DNA of 6,859 nucleotides, from contig CAMBXJ010000234.1 in the NCBI GenBank assembly GCA_945871455.1, positions 1-6,859 of the forward strand, read 5' to 3'. How positions within the stretch are numbered: position 1 is the first letter of the stretch; the number at the start of each line of letters is the position of its first letter. This document shows positions 1 to 5,340 of this stretch, one piece after another. The notes beneath the pieces were generated by a model that saw only the letters and a list, made by a program, of their open reading frames with translations, was not told where the DNA came from and did no database searches. The position numbers and the translations under genes are program-made. Source of the stretch: Asaia bogorensis (GTDB taxonomy: Bacteria; Pseudomonadota; Alphaproteobacteria; Acetobacterales; Acetobacteraceae).

Positions 1-182
1 GGCAACCACAGCGTATCGGCCAGGGCCGGGGACGCAATGGCGACCAGAGCCAACAGCAGGATCACGGCCCGCCGAACAATGGACGGCGGCTCGGTCGAGC
101 ACGATCGCAGGTTTTGAGCCTGGGAGGGGGCGGCAGAGATGGGCGCCGCGCGGCGATGGCTGGGTCGACGGGTGCCAGCCAT
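1..182 (-). CDS. N-terminus of a probable exported protein, cut by the left edge
   Basis: The minus strand stays open from an ATG at 182 to the window edge (about 60 codons) and contains a clear Sec-type signal sequence: an Arg-Arg pair, the hydrophobic run VILLLALVAIAS, then P-A-L-A followed by D-T-L-W, which is a good signal peptidase I site (A-x-A) near base 18. The start is uncertain. The ATG at 182 gives an unusually long n-region of about 36 residues and has no clear Shine-Dalgarno sequence. A GTG at 63-65 would give a very short signal with no positive charge. An ATT at 78-80, just before V-R-R, would give the most typical signal peptide but is a rare start codon. The mature protein lies almost wholly outside the window, so its family and function cannot be named. 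The next gene upstream also encodes an exported protein. Confidence 0.42.
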   Translation of the reverse strand, partial: MAGTRRPSHRRAAPISAAPSQAQNLRSCSTEPPSIVRRAVILLLALVAIASPALADTLWL

Positions 183-436
183 GCACGTCGTCGCGTCATG
201 GTCCGCGAATATCGACCATCTACACCGTGCCACTCTCATCCTGAGAAAGGCGCGGATTGCCGCCATCTTCCCGCCATCCCGGCCCTGTTCGGCAACCGAC
301 GCCCTGCGGCGACCATGTGCTCGGCGTCCGGATGTGCCGCCCTCGACCCTTGATGCCCGCATCCTGAATCGGTCGGTGCGCAAGGTCGATGCGCGGGCGC
401 CGCGGCCCGACGCCAACCACACCCGGGGTCGGACCA
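183..436. other. Spacer with no supported gene
   Basis: This gap lies between the stop of the beta-helix gene and the farthest plausible start of the left-edge gene. Short open frames exist on both strands, but none has a recognisable domain, a Shine-Dalgarno sequence or a credible protein composition. A weak GC-rich hairpin at 394-409 (5-bp stem CGGGC/GCCCG, 6-base loop) lies about 30 bases past the beta-helix stop, but it has no T-tract and is not called as a terminator. If the left-edge gene has its own promoter it should lie here, yet I see no convincing -35/-10 pair. Confidence 0.5.
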
Positions 437-1396
437 CTACCGCGACTCACCGTCGCCCTGGAGCGGACGGATACGCCCGGTGAAGCGGTTGCTTTTCAGC
501 AGCGCCTCGGTCGCGGTGCGATTGATGACGAAATACGTGTCGTAACTACCTTCATTGCGGAATGTATTGTCCTCGATCAGAATTTCACGCGTCCGCTGGG
601 TGACACCCTCCGATCCGATCATGATGGCGCAGGAGTGGTTTTCGGCCCGCGGCCCCTTCACGAAGGTGTTGCCACGCACCAGCACATCGCCGCCGTTCGG
701 GATTTCCAGCAGATAGCTGGCGGTGCCATTGGGTCCGTCCTGGATGGTGGTGCCGACAACCTCGGTCCGGCGGGCGCGGGATTTGATGTGATGCGCCCGC
801 TTCGTTTCGGAGAACAGCGAATTCTCCACCCGCAGCAGATCCAGGGCACTGGCATAGATACCGTGCGCGCACGAGCCCTCGCAGCCGCCGTTGGCAATGA
901 AGGCACTGTCACGGATCAGCAACGTGCCGGCGACGTTGTTGTTGCTCAGGATCCCGTTCTGGTTGTTGACGAAGCGCACCCGTTCGACGGTCAGGTTGTT
1001 TGCCTGCATCCGAATGCCGGCACCGTTGCCGTCCGCCACCCGCGCCCGGGTCAAGGTAAGGTTGCGGACCGTGATGTCCTGGCCGTCGGTCAGGAACAGG
1101 CCCTTGCCGGCACAGGTCTTGTCGGTGATCACGGTGTCTTCCGGCTTTTGACCGGCACCCTCGATCACCAGCTTGTTGGCTTTCCAGACCGCGCAGTCGA
1201 AATACTCGCCCGGGGCGATGATGACAGTGTCGCCGTCACGCGCCGCGGCGGCAGCTTGGGATGGCTCCTTGTATTCTTTGTCCGCCCCAACCAGCAGCGT
1301 GCGCGCCATGGCAGGCGACCCGATGCCCAGAAAGAGACCCGAGGCGATAAGAAGCGCCGCGACGGACGAATAGGCTCGATGCAACCGGTTCGACAT
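437..1396 (-). CDS. Exported right-handed parallel beta-helix repeat protein
   Basis: This encodes 319 residues. The frame stays open to an ATG at 1522, but the ATG at 1396 is preferred because AGGAG sits 5 bases before it and a signal peptide follows directly: Arg/His n-region, hydrophobic core at about residues 11-26, and S-P-A-M-A cleavage after residue 31. The mature part opens with a typical beta-helix cap region (A-A-A-A-R-D-G-D-T-V-I-I-A-P-G-E-Y, about 49-65), as in pectate-lyase-like proteins. Irregular coils of roughly 20-25 residues follow, built around phrases such as ITVRNLTL, LTVERVRFVNN, LLRVENSLF, VLVRGNTF and ILIEDNTF. Five cysteines (68, 95, 172, 176, 256) could form disulphides outside the cytoplasm, with 172 and 176 in a G-C-E-G-S-C loop. 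Many relatives bind or cleave polysaccharides, but I cannot identify a catalytic triad or metal site, so function is unassigned. It probably acts in the periplasm or at the cell surface. Confidence 0.9.
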   Translation of the reverse strand: MSNRLHRAYSSVAALLIASGLFLGIGSPAMARTLLVGADKEYKEPSQAAAAARDGDTVIIAPGEYFDCAVWKANKLVIEGAGQKPEDTVITDKTCAGKGLFLTDGQDITVRNLTLTRARVADGNGAGIRMQANNLTVERVRFVNNQNGILSNNNVAGTLLIRDSAFIANGGCEGSCAHGIYASALDLLRVENSLFSETKRAHHIKSRARRTEVVGTTIQDGPNGTASYLLEIPNGGDVLVRGNTFVKGPRAENHSCAIMIGSEGVTQRTREILIEDNTFRNEGSYDTYFVINRTATEALLKSNRFTGRIRPLQGDGESR

Positions 1397-1401
1397 GTCA
1401 G

Positions 1402-1406
1402 CTCCT
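1402..1406 (-). promoter_or_regulatory. Shine-Dalgarno site of the beta-helix gene
   Basis: AGGAG on the minus strand lies 5 bases before the ATG at 1396. It selects this start over the ATG at 1522, which would add 42 mostly charged residues in front of the signal peptide. Confidence 0.75.
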
Positions 1407-1649
1407 GTGCAGCGCTTGTGTCCCGCGACGTCCGCCTGGAAAGACCGGCCAGGGTGGGGTCTTGGGTCCCGATGGCGACGCGGGTGATCCCGATCGCTTG
1501 CAACCCGATCATGCCCGTCCATCCACCTCGGGTCGAGCCATGCACCAGCCCCACAACCACCGGTTCAGCGTTACCGGCGCGGCCAGGCCATCAAGGCTGG
1601 GACTTCGTCACCGCGCCCGGGCAGCGGGCATCCCTCGTTTCGCGGGTCT

Positions 1650-1720
1650 GGGTCCGGCCCTGTCTGGTTCCGGCCCTGTCCGGGTCCGGCCTTGTCTGGG
1701 TCCGGCCTTGTCTGGGTCCG
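1650..1720. repeat. 16-bp direct tandem repeat, four full copies plus a part copy
   Basis: The units begin at 1650, 1666, 1682, 1698 and 1714. Units 3 and 4 are identical (GGGTCCGGCCTTGTCT). Unit 1 differs from them by one base (CCCT instead of CCTT), and unit 2 by three bases. The fifth copy keeps only its first 7 bases. The period is not a multiple of three, so it is unlikely to be a coding repeat, and no gene covers it. The near-identity of units 3 and 4 points to recent slippage or unequal exchange. A protein-binding role for the spacer is possible but not shown. Confidence 0.85.
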
Positions 1721-1766
1721 TCATTGGGATTGCGCGCCGGTCCAGGCACGGGGTCTGACTGTCTCG

Positions 1767-1797
1767 CCGATCGGCCGACCGCGTGTCGGCCGATCGG
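1767..1797 (-). terminator. Perfect 13-bp hairpin after the acyl-CoA hydrolase gene
   Basis: CCGATCGGCCGAC (1767-1779) and its exact reverse complement (1785-1797) flank a 5-base loop. A further ACTGT/ACAGT pairing lies outside the stem, with a 4-base bulge on one side. The hairpin begins 8 bases after the stop codon at 1806-1808, where a terminator is expected. It lacks a T-rich tail on the minus strand, so it may be a U-less terminator, an mRNA 3'-end stabiliser or a protein-binding palindrome. Confidence 0.6.
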
Positions 1798-1805
1798 ACA
1801 GTAGG

Positions 1806-2813
1806 TCAGGGGAACATGGCGGCGATGGTGGCGGGGTCGACATCCTCGATACGGGGCGGCTGCCATTTCGGATTACGGTCCTTGTCGACCACCAGGGACC
1901 GCACGCCTTCGACGAAATCCGGATGCGCCATGGTGGTGCGGGTCAGCAGGAATTCGGCGTCCAGGGCCTGTGGCAAGGTCATGTCGGCACCACGTCGCAG
2001 CGCCTCCACCGTCCAGCACATGGCGGATGGCGAGACGCTCCGCATCGCTTTCAGCGCTGCCTTGGCCCAATCGGCATCCAATTTTTCCAGACGTTGCACC
2101 ATTTCCGGCACCGTGGCCGCGCTGAAGCAATGGTCGATGTCGGCCAGATGCGGCGCCAGGGAGTATTCGGGCAGGGTACGGTTGAAACGAGCCAGCGCGG
2201 CGGGGCCTTCCTTCGCCAGGGCGGCGGACAGCGCCGGCAGGTCTTCGCGCAGGGTGTAATGCGTGCCGAAGCCGCAATGGATCGCGTCGGCGCCGAAGAT
2301 CCGCAATCCGGTCAGGCCGAGATACATGCCGATTTCGCCCGGCATGCGCGGCATGAAATAGGTGCCGCCGATATCGGGGAAGAAGCCGATGGCGGTTTCC
2401 GGCATGCCGAAGGAGGCGTGCTCGGTGGTGACCCGATACGGGCCGTAGACGGACACGCCGATGCCGCCGCCCATGCAGATGCCGTCGATCAGCGCGATAT
2501 AGGGCTTGGGATAGGTCGCGATCATCAGGTTCAGCGCGTATTCCTCGCTGAAAAAGGCTTCAACCTCGGTGCGATCGCCGGACATCTGGCCTTCGCGCAG
2601 ATTGATCACGTCGCCCCCGGCACAAAACGCGCGTTCGCCGGTACCAGAGATCACCACGGCGTGCACATGCGGATCGTCGCGCCATTCGTTCAGCACCTTG
2701 GTCAAGGCGCGGACCATGTCCAGGTTCAAGGCGTTCAGAGCGCGCGGGCGGTTGAGCACGATGCGGCCCACGCGGCCGTCGCGGCTGGTGAGCAGGGTGT
2801 CGTCGGTGGTCAT
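1806..2813 (-). CDS. 3-hydroxyisobutyryl-CoA hydrolase-like enzyme (enoyl-CoA hydratase/isomerase family)
   Basis: This is a 335-residue crotonase-fold protein, close to the usual length of HIBYL-CoA hydrolases and longer than ordinary enoyl-CoA hydratases (about 260). Visible motifs are N-R-P-x-A-L-N-A-L (21-29), the CoA/oxyanion loop AFCAGGDV (62-69), MGGGIG (114-119), and MPETAIGFFPDIGG (137-150). In the last of these E139 and D147 have the 8-residue spacing of the catalytic Glu/Asp pair in human HIBCH. The C-terminal E-G-V-R-S-L-V-V-D-K-D-R-N-P-K-W (302-317) is a hallmark of this subgroup. The known reaction converts 3-hydroxyisobutyryl-CoA to free 3-hydroxyisobutyrate and CoA in valine breakdown, in the cytoplasm; related acyl-CoA substrates are possible. 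The ATG at 2813 follows AGGAG (2825-2829) at a rather long 11 bases. No other valine-pathway gene is visible, and a probable terminator separates it from the upstream operon. Confidence 0.92.
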   Translation of the reverse strand: MTTDDTLLTSRDGRVGRIVLNRPRALNALNLDMVRALTKVLNEWRDDPHVHAVVISGTGERAFCAGGDVINLREGQMSGDRTEVEAFFSEEYALNLMIATYPKPYIALIDGICMGGGIGVSVYGPYRVTTEHASFGMPETAIGFFPDIGGTYFMPRMPGEIGMYLGLTGLRIFGADAIHCGFGTHYTLREDLPALSAALAKEGPAALARFNRTLPEYSLAPHLADIDHCFSAATVPEMVQRLEKLDADWAKAALKAMRSVSPSAMCWTVEALRRGADMTLPQALDAEFLLTRTTMAHPDFVEGVRSLVVDKDRNPKWQPPRIEDVDPATIAAMFP

Positions 2814-2890
2814 GCGGTTTGTCTCTCCTGAACTGGGCGGTCTCCTAGCGCGGTCGGTCGGGAGAGGCGAGTCCGGGCGGTGAAGGAAAG

Positions 2891-2949
2891 GGCTTCCGCC
2901 CCGGCCCCCGGCCTGGCGCCGGGCCGTGGCGGGGTTCGGGGCGGAAGCC
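2891..2949 (-). terminator. GC-rich branched palindrome, probable terminator of the aldolase operon
   Basis: The arms GGCTTCCGCCCC (2891-2902) and GGGGCGGAAGCC (2938-2949) are perfectly complementary over 12 bp, and a further G-C pair (2903/2937) extends the stem. Inside it a second hairpin forms from CCCGGC (2907-2912) and GCCGGG (2918-2923) around a 5-base loop. Read on the minus strand, it starts 11 bases after the aldolase stop and is followed by CTTTCCTT, a modest pyrimidine-rich tail. Position and structure fit a transcription terminator. It also resembles dispersed palindromic elements, which only a genome search could show. Confidence 0.65.
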
Positions 2950-2960
2950 TGTCCGTCACA

Positions 2961-3797
2961 TCAAAGCGCTGCGGCCTGGTCCCGTGCCGCCTGATCGACG
3001 TTCTTCTCCTGGATCGAATGGAACGTCTTGTGCAGGAATCCCGTCCGTGCCGTCGCCCCCGCCATCATGAAGTTCGCATCCTGACCGGACAAAATGAACC
3101 GCGCCCCCATCTCTATATAGCGTGGCATGATCGTTTCATTGTAGATCCCGGCCATGCCCGAGAACTTGCCGGACTTTTCACACGCCGCGATCATCTTGGC
3201 ATAGGCATCCGCAACACGGTCGTTGCCGAAATCGCCGTGAATGCCCATTTCGGCGCACAGATCGTTGGTGCCGATCAGCAGCACGTCCACCCCCGGTACC
3301 GCGGCGATCTCGGCGGCGTTGGCGATCGCGGTGGGGGTTTCCAGCATCACCACGGTCAGGTTGACGGCGTTCAGTGTGCGCGCGGCATCCCCCACACTGG
3401 CATTGCGCAGGCTGTAATGCGGCCCGGTGCCGCCCATGCTGCGATGCCCGACCGGCGGGTATTTCAGCTTTTCCACCACTTCCCGCGCCTCGGCCGCCGT
3501 ATCAACATGCGGCATGACGATACCCATCGCGCCGTTGTCCAGCGCGCGCGTGGCGATCGAGTATTGCCCGTTCGGCACCCGCGCGATGGGGGCGATCCCG
3601 GCGTCCAGCGCGGCGGTGGAGATTTGCGCGCAGGCTTCCAGCGACATGACGCCGTGTTCCATGTCCAGGAACAGCCAGTCGAAGCCGGCCACCGCCATAG
3701 CCTTGGCGATTTCCACGCTGCGGGTCATGCGGACACCGACGCCCAGGGATAATTGGCCCTGTTCCAGCTTGTCACGGGCTACATTGCGAACGGTCAT
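2961..3797 (-). CDS. HpcH/HpaI-family class II aldolase (2-oxoacid aldolase)
   Basis: This 278-residue protein is close to the usual 250-270 for the family, which cleaves 4-hydroxy-2-oxoacids to pyruvate (or a related 2-oxoacid) and an aldehyde using a divalent metal. The order of motifs is typical: F-D-W-L-F-L-D-M-E-H-G (39-49) with catalytic-type His48; A-R-V-P (72-75) with Arg73; GAMGIVMPHVDTAAEA (89-104); GHRSMGG (117-123); V-M-L-E-T (150-154) with metal-binding Glu153; and L-I-G-T-N-D-L (174-180) with Asp179. The 26-residue Glu-Asp spacing matches E. coli HpcH (E149/D175). It may be a hydroxy-oxoheptanedioate, dehydro-deoxy-sugar-acid or other aldolase; sequence alone does not fix the substrate. 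AGGGAG at 3806-3811 precedes the ATG by 8 bases and touches the stop codon of the upstream hydrolase (13-base gap), so the two are almost certainly co-transcribed. The product is cytoplasmic, with no signal peptide. Confidence 0.92.
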   Translation of the reverse strand: MTVRNVARDKLEQGQLSLGVGVRMTRSVEIAKAMAVAGFDWLFLDMEHGVMSLEACAQISTAALDAGIAPIARVPNGQYSIATRALDNGAMGIVMPHVDTAAEAREVVEKLKYPPVGHRSMGGTGPHYSLRNASVGDAARTLNAVNLTVVMLETPTAIANAAEIAAVPGVDVLLIGTNDLCAEMGIHGDFGNDRVADAYAKMIAACEKSGKFSGMAGIYNETIMPRYIEMGARFILSGQDANFMMAGATARTGFLHKTFHSIQEKNVDQAARDQAAAL

Positions 3798-3810
3798 GGT
3801 GGTTTCTCCC

Positions 3811-5340
3811 TCAGGCGAGTGTTTCGATCGCCGTCGCGATCACGCGGTTCAGTGCCCCCAGGTCCATCGGGTGGTCGGTTTCATTGGACACGGCCACGGT
3901 CAGGCGATGACGACGCAAGATGAAGATCTTGTTGTCCGATGCCCCCGCCGCCCAGGCGGTATCCACCGGCAGGTCCGGGAACAGCCGGTCCGTGTTGGTG
4001 CGGAAGCACGCCGCATAGCTGGTGCCGGTGTGTGTGGCCGTCAGCGCGTAATCGACCCAGCCCTCCGGCAGGATCCGATGGCCGTCCCACATCCCGTCCT
4101 GCAGATACAGCACGCCCAGCTTGGCGTAGTCTCGCAGGGTCGCAAAGCCAGCGCCCGAGGCGATGAAATTGCCTACGATATCGGCGGAATGCTGGTAGCT
4201 CGCCATGCCCAACCGATCGGCCAGAAGGCGGTAGACGGTTTCATGGTAGGGCAGCGAGCGCTTGGCGATCTGGTCGCGGATGATCGATCCCAGCACGTTC
4301 ACGCCACTGTTGACGTAACGAAATACCGACCCCGGCACGGCGGCGACAACAGAGCGCTGCGCGGCCTCGAACGCATCGCAGCCATCCTGATAGACGGCGC
4401 TGTTTTCGAACCCAAGCGTGATGCCGCCGTCGTCGTGGCGGACCGGAAATCCGAGGCCCGATCGCATGCGCAACAGATGGTCCAGGGTGATCAGATGGTG
4501 GATGCCGCGCGGATCGCGCCACAACGGCGCCGCGGCCGGGTCGTGCACGGACCCGAGCCAACCGTCATGGATCAAACGACCGATGATCGTGCAGGTGATG
4601 GCCTTGGTCATCGACCAGCTCGGCGTCACCCGATCGGGCGCGCCGAACGCGCTGTAACGTTCAAGCAACACGCGCTCGGGCGTCGCGATCAGCAAGCCAT
4701 AGACGCCGCTGGAACTGGCGAAAAACGCGTCCAGCGCCTGGGTCAGCGCCGCGGGAGGCGACACATGCGAGTCCACGGCTTCACCCTGCGGCCAGGCGCG
4801 ACCGACAGCAGCGATGTCGCGATGAATCGGTTTGGGATCGAACTGCAACACCGCGTGCTGGCCGAGCTGGATGCCGCCGTAACCGGGGCGAGCGACCGCG
4901 GAGCCGATGGTCGGCGCCTCGGACGGCTCGTTCCAGATCACCGTGACCCGCTGGTCGTCGTGATCGACCTCCACCTTCAGATGTTCGGCCCGCACGGCGG
5001 CCATCAGGCGGGTCTGATCGTCGCTGTGCGGCAGACGGGTATCCAACCCCGCCGGCGGCAGGGCGGCGCGCCAGCGATGGTGGCGGTCGGCGGTGGCCCG
5101 ATCCAGCCCGGTCACGAACAGCATGTCGGCATAGCGCTTGGCCGCGAAATTGACCGTGCGCTGCCGCCGCGCCTGGGTGGACGCGTCATAGACCAGCGGC
5201 GCGGCCGGCCCATCGCCGAACGGATGCGGAGTCTGGTCGAAAATCGGCTCGACCGGAACAGCCGGACGGCGCGGGGCGGTCGCCGCAGTGTGGCGCGGGG
5301 CGGTCGCCGCAGCGTGGCGCGGGACAGTCACGTCGTTCAC
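3811..5340 (-). CDS. Beta-lactamase-fold serine hydrolase with N-terminal extension
   Basis: This 509-residue protein resembles 6-aminohexanoate-dimer hydrolase/class C beta-lactamase-type enzymes, which hydrolyse amides, esters or lactones through an acyl-serine. The S-x-x-K motif is S-M-T-K (243-246) and the second motif is Y-V-N (342-344). Around them are family phrases such as T-L-D-H-L-L-R-M-R-S-G-L (285-296) and the fold's C-terminal strands (471-486). The third motif, expected near W-A-A-G (463-466), reads A-G-A-S-D-N instead of K-T-G or H-x-G. Residues 1-28 are a Pro/Ala/Arg low-complexity tract made by a DNA repeat. Residues about 50-200 form an accessory region with G-Y-G-G and W-P-Q-G-E phrases, before the catalytic domain begins near 205. 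There is no signal peptide, so the enzyme is probably cytoplasmic. The GTG start overlaps the preceding TGA (GTGA) and has GGAG 8 bases upstream, implying translational coupling to the PhyH gene. Its substrate is unknown; antibiotic resistance is not implied. Confidence 0.9.
   Translation of the reverse strand: MNDVTVPRHAAATAPRHTAATAPRRPAVPVEPIFDQTPHPFGDGPAAPLVYDASTQARRQRTVNFAAKRYADMLFVTGLDRATADRHHRWRAALPPAGLDTRLPHSDDQTRLMAAVRAEHLKVEVDHDDQRVTVIWNEPSEAPTIGSAVARPGYGGIQLGQHAVLQFDPKPIHRDIAAVGRAWPQGEAVDSHVSPPAALTQALDAFFASSSGVYGLLIATPERVLLERYSAFGAPDRVTPSWSMTKAITCTIIGRLIHDGWLGSVHDPAAAPLWRDPRGIHHLITLDHLLRMRSGLGFPVRHDDGGITLGFENSAVYQDGCDAFEAAQRSVVAAVPGSVFRYVNSGVNVLGSIIRDQIAKRSLPYHETVYRLLADRLGMASYQHSADIVGNFIASGAGFATLRDYAKLGVLYLQDGMWDGHRILPEGWVDYALTATHTGTSYAACFRTNTDRLFPDLPVDTAWAAGASDNKIFILRRHRLTVAVSNETDHPMDLGALNRVIATAIETLA
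5277..5324. repeat. In-frame 24-bp tandem duplication at the start of the serine hydrolase gene
   Basis: Bases 5277-5300 and 5301-5324 are near-identical 24-base units differing at two positions, and a decayed partial copy (GGACGGCGCGGGG) precedes them near 5264-5276. Twenty-four bases are eight codons, so the reading frame is kept. The protein shows P-R-H-A-A-A-T-A followed by P-R-H-T-A-A-T-A and then P-R-R-P-A. The repeat lies before the conserved domain and probably forms a flexible tail. Confidence 0.8.

Larger units (their letters stand above)
1397..1805. other. 409-base spacer holding a tandem repeat and a hairpin
   Basis: The spacer runs from the stop of the acyl-CoA hydrolase gene to the start of the beta-helix gene. 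It holds the hairpin at 1767-1797, the 16-bp tandem repeats at 1650-1720, and the Shine-Dalgarno site next to 1396. Between 1407 and 1649 I see no gene, clear promoter or strong hairpin. Its length and the terminator-like element at its upstream end suggest that the beta-helix gene has its own promoter, but I could not locate one. Confidence 0.55.

Noticed and set aside
227..232. TGGCAC on the minus strand as the -24 box of a sigma-54 promoter
   Set aside because: No TTGC-type -12 element follows at the required spacing, so it is probably a chance match.
1397..1522. A 42-residue N-terminal extension of the beta-helix protein from the ATG at 1522
   Set aside because: It would place a charged tract before a well-formed signal peptide, and the ATG at 1396 has an AGGAG site 5 bases upstream.
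1650..1797. The repeat units plus hairpin read as a small CRISPR array
   Set aside because: The units are directly adjacent with no spacers, only 16 bp long, and no cas gene is nearby.
389..1804. A 471-codon open frame on the plus strand
   Set aside because: It is antisense to the beta-helix gene and runs through the non-coding 16-bp repeats; no domain or ribosome-binding site supports it.
1692..2831. A 379-codon open frame on the plus strand
   Set aside because: It is the antisense shadow of the acyl-CoA hydrolase, with low-complexity composition rich in Gly, Ala, His and Gln.
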